From Trochalopteron elliotii (taxonomy: Eukaryota; Chordata; Aves; Passeriformes; Leiothrichidae), in assembly GCA_024734555.1 (NCBI GenBank), contig JANPWX010019821.1, forward strand, positions 1,952,877 to 2,016,876: a stretch of 64,000 nucleotides of DNA, written 5' to 3'. The notes beneath the pieces were generated by a model. That model saw only the letters and a list, made by a program, of their open reading frames with translations, was not told where the DNA came from and did no database searches. Positions 47,134 through 58,600 of this stretch are shown piece after piece. Position 1 is the stretch's first letter, and every line of letters starts with the position of its first letter. The translations under genes were made by a program, and so were the position numbers.

Positions 47134-49771
47134 CACACCGAATACCACTGGTGGTTTCAAGACTTGAGTCTACATCACTCTGTCTGGGAAAACATTAAAA
47201 AAGCAAGCCAACAAATCATGCTAGTTCTGTCAGTGAGTCAGAAAGCATCTTCCTGTATTTGAATAAAAACCCTGTTGAATTTAGGGATGCTCTGTGATCC
47301 TGGTTCTGAAGAATGGTCTTCATTTAATGTATTCACTCTTCACCCTCAAAGCAGCAGGATTTGCAATGCTGTGGCTAGCACACAGCCCCAGTTGTCTGCA
47401 GGGGCCATGCTCCAGGACCAGCCTTCCAAGACAGGCACCACCTGAGAGCTAGAGCAGAGGTCAGCTTGGACCCTGATAGCAGATCAAGTATGACCAAGGA
47501 TTAAGGCATTGCTTTTGCATGGTGGGCTTCCCGGGTATTGCAGCTGGATACCAGACTGTGGACAGTACCACAGCTAAACTGCTTCTGTAGATTAGGGTGA
47601 ACTTGCTCTGAGTGGTCCACATTTTCATACTCAAGAACTTACAGCACCTCTCTTCTCACCATTTGACCCTGCTTTCTGGGCAGAGGATATTTTTTGTGTA
47701 ACAGTATCAGCTGCAGACTTACCAATGATGCAGCCTCGTCACATTTCTCCCCGTCCCAGGATGTTTTCTGCACAGTGGGGAAGATAAGCAGATTGAGAAA
47801 GTCACACTTCATGTGAATGGAGGATGGTATTAATTTTTTACAACTTCCAGAGCCTTTGTGTCTCTAAGTAGTATGTGTAATAAAAAGGAGTACAAAAAGC
47901 TATTTGCAATCCTGTTAACAGGTATGTTTTGTCTTTTACTTACTGTGTATGGAAACCCCATTAATTTATCACAGCTTTGGAAGCAGTTTGCAAGGCCACT
48001 GTTATCCACATCTGAAGCAATGACAGATCCTTTTCCTGTCCTGAACTGGATAGCCTTTCCCCACAGCACAGCCCAGTCCTTTCTACTTATTTACTTTGAT
48101 GGGTCTGTACATTTGCTTTATACATGAAGAGGAAATAATTCACAAATACAGATTTCCAAAATGCAGAGGTACAACTTTTACCTCTCCAGCAGTTAAAAAA
48201 ATACACTAGCTAGGATATGAGATACATTTGCATCAATTTAAGACATAAACCTGAAATGGAAATGAAAAGAAAGAATTCCTTCAAGTGAAAAATTAGAGAC
48301 AGGTGAGAAGGGAAAAATGTAAGCAAGCAGGTTTCTTATGTATGCAATTCTTCCAGGTTCTAGATTAGTAATTTTTCTGTTTTAAAAACTGGTTTTTTCT
48401 TATTTTTTCCTGCTTAAATGTTTAAGGGCGTTTTCTTGAAACTGCTCAAAAATAGTTTCAATAGTTGAGTATAGGGAATAACTAAGAGAACATGTAGTGT
48501 TAATCAGAGGAGTCACCAAACCAGACTGTGTGAAAACACATCCCTGCACAAGTATTTTATGTCAGGAAAACCCACTAAATACCTTTGAGGACTAAACTGA
48601 GAAATCCAAATGTTGAATATTTTGTTGGAAGTGAAGATCTTGGAGGAAGTAATCTGTAGACACCCCCTTTTCTGATCTTGTTTTCCTCTGCTAAAACAGC
48701 CAGTAAGCCAGGCTTTTTCACTAACTGGGTATTTATCAATATTATTAGGGCAGGAGAGAGAGTACAGTATATTCTGAAGCTGAATTTCTGTAAAGAAACA
48801 GGAACCTGACTTTTTGATTCCCTCAGAAGAACTGTTTTTGCAGTGTTACAACATGCAGCTCCCACTGGTGTCCGCTGGAATTTGATGAGTTTCTAAAAGC
48901 TGCATTTTGACAGCATCAATAACCAGGCATACAAAGCATATGTGATGTCTTCCTGGCTGTAGCAGTTTGTTTATCACTAGCACTGAGAGAATAACATGCC
49001 TGTATCTCTCTGTAAGGAGGCTTCCAGGAGCTGCGTGCAGCTCACAGACACAGACACAGACACTGCTGGTGGCTCTTTAGCATAGACACAGGTAAGAAAG
49101 TTCAATCATGTCATCAAGGAGTAGGAGGAGGCAGTGTAAGGGACTTTCTGAGAGCATCCTCAAAAGGTTCTAATGTGGTATGTGCCAGTTAAGAGTTTCT
49201 TGTAATTGCAATTGTCACATAAAAGAGAAGAGAGACTGCAAGTGAATATGGATAGGTAACTGTGCTAACCCAAATCAGTTGTGAGTCAGTTACAAGTAAC
49301 ATGAACCTGGCAATGTAAAGATGCTTCCAGCCAGCTCTTACGTCCTACTCTACATTAATACGCTTCCAGAGCCAAGAGCAGCTTTGACGCTTGCTTGCTT
49401 GCTCATTATTAAACATTAGAATAGTGTTTGCTGCTGCTTCTATCCTAAAAGTCTAGAGACTAGAACTGCAGACTAGAACTGAAGGTGCTGCACTTCGGCA
49501 TGAATCATAGCGTAAATATTGCCACAGTCACTGCTTGCCCCAAACAGGTTTATTTCAAAATTACCATTGCCAAATTCCTCCTTTGTTTGGCTGTTTTACA
49601 ACTCTTCCTCGGTTCCTGTCAGCACAGTTGCTGTAGGGAGGTGAGAGAGGTGGTCTTGTTTTTGTCCGTCATCACCCTTAGAGGCATAGTCTGTACAATG
49701 CACCGGTGAAAGGTGAGGGGTCTCTCATTTGACCATTCCATAAGATAAACAAGCATGCTGATTTCACGCAG

Positions 49772-49773
<2 letters not shown>
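47134..49773. other. Intergenic, no gene recognised
   Basis: No supported feature in 2.6 kb. Frames of up to 96 codons look like chance. Confidence 0.7.
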
Positions 49774-49825
<52 letters not shown>

Positions 49826-49826
49826 N

Positions 49827-49878
<52 letters not shown>
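49774..49878. repeat. Poly-T run with an ambiguous base
   Basis: About 105 T with one N at 49826. The length and the N suggest an assembly or homopolymer-calling artefact, or a joined gap, over a real poly-T. It could mark a poly-A tail of a minus-strand retrocopy, but the sequence at 49879-50136 shows no recognisable source. Confidence 0.9.
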
Positions 49879-51249
49879 CCCTGCAATATAACCACAAACC
49901 TATTACATCCGATTTCCTGCACAGCCTGTGAGCAATGCATTCTGGTAAAATAAGGGGAGGTGTCTGGTGCAGGGAGACCCTGGAGTGCACCGCTGCGCTG
50001 ACTGAAGTCTCTGCCTGGGGACATGGCATTGCACAATCATCAAACTGCATAGCACAGCTTGCCCTGACCCCTTCTCCTCCCCTCTCTCACCCGCTGTATG
50101 TCTGTACAGGGGCTTCTGGGGAGATACAGACGGCATTGCAGCACGAGGGACGCATCTCTCATCAGACCTCTAGCCATCCCACTGTCCCTTTGCAACATCG
50201 TGCCTTCAGGCTATCTGTCAACCAGGGTAAGAATCCGGTAAACATGAGCATAAATCAAAAAACAACATTGTGACCTATTTAATGAGAGAAAGGCTATGTA
50301 GACCCAAGCTACTGGCAAAACTTGTTTCATTGCAATAGCCAAGTAAGTCATGTGTGGGCACATGCATTTAAAGTTACCTTGCTAGCAGGGCTCCTGTGCC
50401 ACACTTTTAAACATCTCTGTAAAGGCTTGGTTGGATGGGAATATATCTAGGCACTATTTCTCTATACTATTTCTCAGCAGCAAGAAGAATCTGAGACTTG
50501 TTTCTCAAAGCTAAGCATAATGCCGTTCTTGATAAAGCATTCTAGGTACCATACCTACCCATGTTAGTGGTATGTGGATGTACCCCTCTGACCAGGCTCC
50601 ATACCAAAGAAAACACTGTAGAGGACACTGTTCTCCACTCCATCTTCTGCTGTGTGTTTTCACTTACCTCCTCCATGCAGATAGATAGCTGAGCAACAAC
50701 TTCAGAAGAAGGAAAGCAAAGGTTTGCAGGGATGTTTACAGCATAGGGGATGACTTTTGAGTCAAAGAGAAGGGGGACAGGCAACAAACCTGTCAAACAC
50801 ATCTATTCCAGTCTGAGGAAGCCCCAAAGAAATCAAATTATTCCAGGGACAAAAGAAAACTCTACAGAGATGGTAAGACAAGAAAGCATAAAGCAAGGCT
50901 CAAAGACAAGTGAAAAAAAAAAGCCATAAGAAGGTCTATGTAAAGCAGCAGCTTTGATCTTCTGCCCTAACCCTGCCAGTTTCCATGTACAAGTAATGTG
51001 ACTGCTAATCTCATCTGTGAGTGGCATAGCTTAATCAACTCTTGCCTGAAGAAAATATTTAGCCTGTGATGCTCAGAGCATTCTTCTCCACACATCAGTG
51101 CAATAATAACTTTTAACAGAAGAAATCAGGAGGGATTGAAGGAGAATGAGAAGCTTCCTTCTGTCATGAAACACATTGTACACAAACAGCAACACCACCA
51201 CCATAGATTCACTGTATTCATGCCCTCAGTTTGGACCCTTTGGGCACTG
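49879..51249. other. Intergenic, no gene recognised
   Basis: No supported feature. Frames touching the poly-T run encode only poly-lysine on the minus strand. Confidence 0.7.
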
Positions 51250-51250
51250 G

Positions 51251-51345
<95 letters not shown>

Positions 51346-51373
51346 CAGATAGATAGACAGATAGATAGATAGA
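51250..51373. repeat. (AGAT)n microsatellite
   Basis: About 30 AGAT units, perfect except for two AGAC variants near the 3' end (about 51345 and 51357). A long, nearly pure array likely to be highly polymorphic. The minus-strand SIYL frame is a by-product. Confidence 0.97.
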
Positions 51374-51879
51374 ACTACGAAATATTGCTGTAACACTTGT
51401 ACAGATTGAAACAAAACACTAGTGATCCTAATTTCATTGCAGAAAGTAACCCTGCAAAAACTGCTGTGTGGTCTTCACAGTACCTTTGAGGCAGGAAGAA
51501 AATTTCTTAACAGTTCCGTTTGGCCTCCACACATAAAATTTGATTACACAACTCTTAGAAATTTGTTAATTTCTCCAGTCAGGTGTCACAAAATGTCAGG
51601 TTATTCTTCATTTAGTCCTCTGAGAAATTCTTGCTTAAATTATACACTCTTCAAAAGACACTTTATTCACTAGACTGCATATATGTGCCCCATAATTAGT
51701 TTTTTATTTTAGTCTGCCTGAAATTTAGTACAGTGCTGGGGAAAAAAATGATCCAGTACATTACAAGTGCATAAAAAACTTAGTGTTGTCAGCTATTCCC
51801 CAAGCAAAAAAAAATAATTGTCCCATCCCACTGAAGCAGAGAGCTTAGGTATTTAGGGCTTAGTCCTGTAAACATTTAG

Positions 51880-51881
<2 letters not shown>
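51374..51881. other. Intergenic, no gene recognised
   Basis: About 500 nt between two microsatellites. Nothing recognised. Confidence 0.75.

Positions 51882-51911
<30 letters not shown>
51882..51911. repeat. (GT)n microsatellite
   Basis: 15 uninterrupted GT units. Confidence 0.95.
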
Positions 51912-51913
<2 letters not shown>

Positions 51914-51931
51914 TTTATTCACGAGAGTGAA

Positions 51932-52198
51932 GTGACAGAATTATATGAGACCATCTCTGTGGATAATAATACAAGGCATGTTTTCTCAGTGTCTTCAGAA
52001 CTTGTCGGAGTCCAGGGCATCCCTTTGGATGGCCTGGGACCTGAGGAAGAGAATTTGAACCCTGGACAGGTGGGTGTGAAGCTGGTCCAGGAGGGTTGGA
52101 GACCTTGGCACACAGCCCGGAAAGACACCGAGTTTGATTTTAGTCCATGGGAAAAGCTTCCAACACTAAGAGAGGAATTACAAACCTCAAGGGTGTGA
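51932..52198 (+). other. 88-codon open frame of unknown origin upstream of the LTR
   Basis: Open from an ATG at 51932 to a TGA that overlaps the first bases of the LTR-like segment. The composition is balanced and protein-like (many Glu, Pro, Trp; for example FDFSPWEKLPTLREEL), but I recognise no domain. If the LTR is a 3' LTR, this could be the remnant of the internal end of the provirus. It could also be host sequence or chance. No polypurine tract is obvious just before 52194. Confidence 0.3.
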
Positions 52199-52693
52199 AA
52201 ATAGTAGCTTAGTTTAGCATGGGGTGAGAAATTTTGTAGTTTTGGGATTCTTAGTATAGAGGTAAATGGGGGACAAGATGGAGGATTTAGGGCGTTGCCC
52301 TAAGTTCTTCTCCTTCTTCCTCGTCCTCCATCTTCTGAGGTAGTGATGACACAAAGTAGTTTGAGGGGATTGGGTTAAGGTACAAGTGACCTTTCTAGTA
52401 TGGGCACTAGGCACTGGCACAAATTAGTAAATAATGGACACGTAGTTATCTGTATAAGAGTAGAGCACCGCCTCACCGAGGGGCAGTCGCCTCGTGTCCC
52501 AGCCGCTGTCCGGACCTCGGCTGGGTGCAGAGAAAACTTTGAGATATCAAACAATAAACAACACGAGAAACCTGAAAACAAGGCCTTGGAGACTCTGCTT
52601 TTTCACGCGACGCGGCTCAGGGCTTTTAGAGGGCCAAGGACTCTTAACAGCCGGAATCTCGGGTGAGAAAACCAAACCTGAGAAGAACTGGCA
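52194..52693 (+). mobile_element. Probable endogenous retroviral LTR (solo or 3')
   Basis: The segment starts TGTGAAAATAG and can be closed at ...CTGGCA, giving TG...CA ends at about 500 bp. Inside are a TATA-like box (TATAAG, 52453-52458) and AATAAA at 52553-52558, 100 nt apart as in an R region. A CpG-rich zone runs from 52468 to 52660. Base composition differs from the flanks. No second LTR, primer-binding site or gag/pol/env frame is seen nearby. Ends and target-site duplication are uncertain. Confidence 0.6.
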
Positions 52694-55600
52694 TGACTGG
52701 AGGTTCCTGCCAAGTGTTGTAGAAATGGCATCTATAGAAATGGGAAAATGTTCTATTTTTTAAAAGTGCATTGAATAATGGATTACGCAGGCCTTATTGA
52801 TCTTTAGTGATGATTCTTTCATCTTAACTGCTTTTCTAAGATGCTTTCTTAGGAAAACAGTTTAGGTGTATTATCATTGCTGGTTTCTGCTACTGATGAG
52901 AAGCACATTGTCACATCAAACTTGGCAGTCAAAGGATGCTCAATGTTTAGTGATTTCACTTTCCCCAGAAGACTTCACCTAACCAGAAACAGTCAAACAG
53001 AAAAGCACAACTCATCCTGCCTTTGCCTTCTCCTTTATCTGTAGGATGCCTGCTGCAGTGTAAAGTCTTGAGCTCCATAGACAAGGATATTGCACCACCC
53101 ATTTGCTTCAACACTCTTCTGTTTCTTTACAAAAGAAGCACAGGTAGGAATTGTTCTTCTTAGCTACAATTCATCATTCCAAGAATCTATCAGACTTCAG
53201 TAATTACACAGAGGTACCTGTGGGATCTTCTGCAAGTAAATGACAGAGCAGCTGTGGAGATAGATGTCAACATGGATGGCAGAAGAAGTAGCATGAGTGC
53301 AGAAACAATGCATTTTTCATTACTGTTGGGACTCTTTTGTCTCCTGTTCATTCTTTTCTTTCTGTATCCTTTCCCATCCTCACTGAGCAGGTGAAAGCTG
53401 TGCCAAAGATTGGAGCTGTAGGTGCTCAGATTGGGGAACACTGCAGTACAGCTGCCAAGCACTGGTTTGTGACAGCTGTGGTCTCCCTGGCTTTCCCCCA
53501 GCACAGGCGCTTCTTTGGTTTTCTTCTCTCCTATCAAAAAGCTGCCTTCCAGGCAAGTTGGATATTTCTCCCTTTCACACTTGACTTGTGATGGCTAATG
53601 TCCTCAAAAGATATGGCAGGGAAATAGACATGTGGATGATGCCGTGCCCCAGGTCTTATATTCTCTATGGGAAAAAACAAACACCAGGTACTGATGGTCT
53701 GACTAAGGGAGTGGGAGCAGGACAAGTGTGAATCTCACCATTTATTCTGCATTGCCTACCTAGCAAAACTCCTACTCACACACTTTTGGCTCAGCCTATG
53801 TAAGGATGCACGGTAAGGCACTGTATGCTTTACTGTGATTCATGTTAAACTTGAATATTTTCTTGACTAGGAAGGCTGTCTCAGAAAAGTGAGGTAACCC
53901 TGGTGGTTCCCAGAACCAGTGGGAGAGGGGAACAAAATGGAAATGCAGGTAAAACAGGCAATAAGCAAGTAAATTATACACAACTGCAAGTACGTAACTG
54001 AAGGTAAGGATAAGGTTGTCCAGGGATCTGAGGATAAAACTGTTCCTTTATGATATATCTCCCTTGCTTAGCATTCATAAAGAGCCACCCACAGCCCTAG
54101 TACCTGCAGTCTTATAAAAAAAACCTCACTGCACCCTGCAGCTGAGTGTCTGAATGTACCTTGGCTGTAGTATGTGAGAACAAGTAACCAATATCCTCTC
54201 GGATTTCTCTGCTTGAGGAAGAGTACAGCAAAAAGTCAACCAAGACCTCAACAGGGCCATGATATGTCTAGACTGTTGTTTTCTCCTTCAAGCCTGTAGT
54301 GAATTCAGGATGTGGAACTACATCTGAGCTGAACTGAATTACAAACCCTGTTGATGAATTCTTCTCGTCTTTCCAGTGTTTTGCATAAAATAATGGTTCA
54401 GGCCTTTGTCAAATCACCAAAAAAAAAATCAATTCACCAAAAAAAAAAAAAAAAATCAGTTTGAGAATTGGCTTTCATCTTCTTCCATTAAAATTTGGGA
54501 GTGCTGCAACGACACATATGCTGATTTGTCAGCCTAAAAATGTTGTTTCTGCAACCAGGCTCTAGCTAGGAAAATACATAGAAATGAGTCCTGACAGCTG
54601 TGTAGAGGTTTTATAGAGACACTGGTCCTGAGTTATTTTCAGGCTTGATCCCCTACTCCCTCACAGGTCTTGGTTAATAAAGCATTGTTAGTTAATGTTC
54701 GTGGAAGAGGAAGGTGTTTAATCAATGCAAAATATTACCTTTAGTACTGATACCACTACAGTGAGGTATTTTATTATCTTATCTCTTTTTTATTTTGTTT
54801 TGATTATCTTCAGTCAAGATTTAGCCAAAAACACACAATGTGCATTAACGCAATATCTAGGGTGACTATTGACCTCTGCTTTTCTCAAAGGATAGTGATA
54901 AGGTAAGGCAAGCACTTAATGAAATCAAATTTTACAGAGTGAATGGTCTTGGTGATAAAGCCTGGGGAAAGGAGAGAGGAAGAGCTTATTTTTGCTATTT
55001 TTATTTTGAAGAATTTGAGCCATGAAACAGCACTATAAAGGACTATGAACTGCCTTGATGGGTGGAAAAGTCAGGGGAAACATTAGAAAATCCTACATAT
55101 TCTGCTTAAGCCAACTATCACTCATTGCTAGCAACTCTGCCCGTTGTCTGTCTTCATTTTCACTCTGCATGAGGAGCTGTCAGCACACAAGCTTAGTCAT
55201 CTGAAGGAAGATAAAGAGAAGGACCACTGGCGGCAGAGGGGCTCACGGCTGAGGAGATGGACTGAGATTAATGCAGGAGGAGCAAACAACCTCAGTGGCA
55301 CTGGGTTTGGTCAGGATCATCAGACAGGCACAAAATTTGCCTTGAGTCCAGGTGAAAAGGGCATGTTACAGCCAGAGTTTAAACATGCAGACATATCCAT
55401 GCTAGACATTCTGGTATCATTTAAAAATATGTTCATATCGATTCCAGTTTGAAAGCTAACATGAAAAGCCAGACAGTTGTCTGAGTCAGGATTTTCTAAA
55501 CTATTTCTTAAAGACTTTTTTTGATGACTCTTTGATTTAATGTCTCCTGTTCCCTTCAGACAAACAAGGCAACTGAAGGCTTGCATACTGGGCAGTAGGC

Positions 55601-58600
55601 AATCTAGTTCCTAAATGTGGCCAAATATAGAAAGAAGTAAAGGCTTGTCCCAGCTGGATTTTGCCACTTCTGCCACTTTTCTTTCACTGAAAACTAAAGA
55701 AGAAGGGAAAGCAGCTTTCTATATGGCATTAGAAATCTTACTACACAACTCAACCAAGTCTAATCCAGTATTTGATTAGAGAATTCTGTTGTTTTAGTTT
55801 TAAATACTGCTTCAAGGGGAGACATTTTTAGTAATATTATGATGGAGCATTTTAATGTAAATTATTATAGGATACTAAATACATCAGAACATACACTAAG
55901 AACATCACTGAAGTATCTTTTTTCATTAATAATTGACCCTTCTTTCTAGGACTTTTAATTTACAATACACAAAGATTGTAGATCCAGGAAGAAAATAGCT
56001 GTGCCAGTATGGAGCCATTCTTGAGTGTCCTTGCCTTGTTACATTGTAAGACTATTTAGGGTGGATGTTCAGCTGTGCTAATGTAGTAGTACTGTCTGAA
56101 AAAAAGAAAAAGAAAAAAAAAACAACTAAATTCCAGCTTATTTGCTAGGGGAGAAAAAGTAATAAAAAATAATATTTACATTAATATTTGCCACTCTACA
56201 TATAGTGAAAATAGTCACAAAATAAGGGGTTTTAGGTAAACTCTAGACTGCTAGTATGTTGATTCTTTTGTATATTTCTTCACTTTCTTTCTCCCTTCTT
56301 TTCTCTCTGTCTGTCTTCGTCATAGTATTTGGAGATTAACCTTTTGTAGGTAATGTACCTGGTTCCAGATCCAAGTGTCAGGACTGAGGGCCTCTGAAAG
56401 TTTGCACTGACACCTGCACCAAAGAAAGCCTTTGTTAACAGACATGGTAGCTGGAGAAGACTGCATTCACCCTGTCAAAACCGTTAAACACAGCCTCTGT
56501 TTTGAGCAGTCACTTGTTTAGCCAAAAACAAAGTCCTTAAAAAAAAAAAAGTCAACAGGGAGAGAGGAAACAGCCGGCACTCTGGTTTGCAGTGTGTTTG
56601 GATTGCAGTGTGTGCTCAGGTGTCTGCCCTTCATGCTAATGGGAGAGCTTGGGACCACTATCAAGGGGCAGGAGAGCAGAAGGCAATCCAGGTATACAGC
56701 ATTGGGACAGCCTCTGAACAAGGAGGTTTCATCACCACCTTTCCAGCCATAGGCAAAGGCCAAATTTTTTGCATAAGATCATGGATATGGTCAGTAATGA
56801 GTTGTTTGCAGGCCAGTGTGTAAAACAGCTTACTTAGCTAATATCCAAGTCTGGCTGAGCAGCAAAACTCAGGGAGGGAGGAATCTGCAAGTAGAGTACA
56901 CTGTAATGTGAGTGGTGAGGCTTGGCTTGAGCAACTGAGGCCCCAATATTAGTAGCTGGGCCACAGTCCAGCACAGCTGTAAGCTACTGTAGGCACCATC
57001 ATGACCACTTCAGGTCAGCCCACTTTTCTGGTACTGCATGCACCCCAAAAGATAGCCTGCTATAAGAGCAGCACAAGATTCTGGTGACAAGGTTGAGAAG
57101 TGGTTGTATGAATACTGTGTCTGTATCACTCACTGTGCTCTTCTGCAAGCCCAAGGGCAAGGTCTAGTAAAATCCCTGTGGATGTTTCCATACGGAGCAA
57201 GAGGAAATTGCATAAGCTTACATATAGCTGCTCATGAGACGAGTTTGAGAAGCAGCATTCAGCCCTCAGGTCTGCAGCTGCTGCGCTATATATGGCCTTG
57301 TAACGGAGCCATCAAGACACTGCTGTGATGTGAAACAGTTCCCTAAAGTATCTTGTTTCATGCTGGCTACCAAGTAAATCAGCTTCACTCCTGTCCAGAT
57401 GACTGTCCTCTTGCACACAACTCACTTTCAGTGGCAAATAAACAACCAGTGCAGAAGTCATTGCCTTCTGCTGTACTGTCCTAAATCTTGTGGCATACAT
57501 TTTGGATGCCTCACGGGCTGAGGCTGATAAAAGGAGAGATCAAAAGAAATTCTGATAGTGCGAAGATTCAAATCAAGAAGGTCCTTGGTGACCATAAAGG
57601 TTCTATAAAAAACCTGGTGTAGTGTGTCTGCCACAGTGGTTAAGCAGTTATTAAAATATTTGAGGTTATAATGTAATTCTGGCAGCAATTGCCAGCATCC
57701 TGAGGATCAACGGGCTGAGAATGATTCAACTGAATCTCAGAGACTGACAAGGCAATGCTCATTTCACTCATTTATATCACATGTGTGTTCATATTCCCCA
57801 AACTAGGTAACCCTTGCATTTATCTTGATGGGCAGAAATAGGAAAAGAGATGGAATGCATTACGATTTACCATGGCTAATCATGGTGTTGAAGAGCCTAT
57901 AGTGATTTGTTCATAGTCATTCATTTGATTTCAGTAGCCACAGCTGCACATTATTGCTACTTCTTTCCTCAGTCTTTCTGTTTGTAAAGCAGGAATAACA
58001 GCAGGTGTGAGTCACCACTGCTCCTACCCCAGAAGCACACGCAGTCATTTTCTCTTACCTGATTTTCAAGAAAACAAACTTTAGACCCATATTCGATTGT
58101 ATCAATAGCTTCTCTCCTCTTCTGCAAGCAGCTTTTGTTTAACCTTCTCTCACATGATCTGTTAATGATGTCCAGCCTGTAACTTCTAAGTTTAAAAATA
58201 ATTCCTCACCTCACTCACAGTCTCTAACCTTATCATGGGAAATGCTTTCCAGCATGTCAGCTTGCCCTTTAGACACTACAACTCCAAGAGACAGACAGAT
58301 TTGTCTTTCATGCTATGCAGCTGTTTACAATGGCTTGCAGAAGCACAAACACTGTAATCAAACATTAAAAGATTTATATTCTCTGAACTATATTATTGTT
58401 TCTGTCTCAAAACAGAAATGTTGGATCATTAAACAAAAACAAAATGTGAGTTCAAACATTAAATAGTATGTGAAATCCTCCCCACAGCTTCACCTTCTTT
58501 GAAATCTGTTAAAATGTTTTCACTGTAATCTGTAGAGTAGAGATCTGTGATGGGCAGTAAAAAATTGATCTTGATCAGAGGAATTTTATAATACAGACTG

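Noticed and set aside
49619..50050. 143-codon minus-strand frame rich in lysine
   Set aside because: It reads through the 105-nt poly-T run and an N; a composition artefact.
51226..51414. Repetitive SIYL peptide frame on the minus strand
   Set aside because: Direct translation of the AGAT microsatellite.
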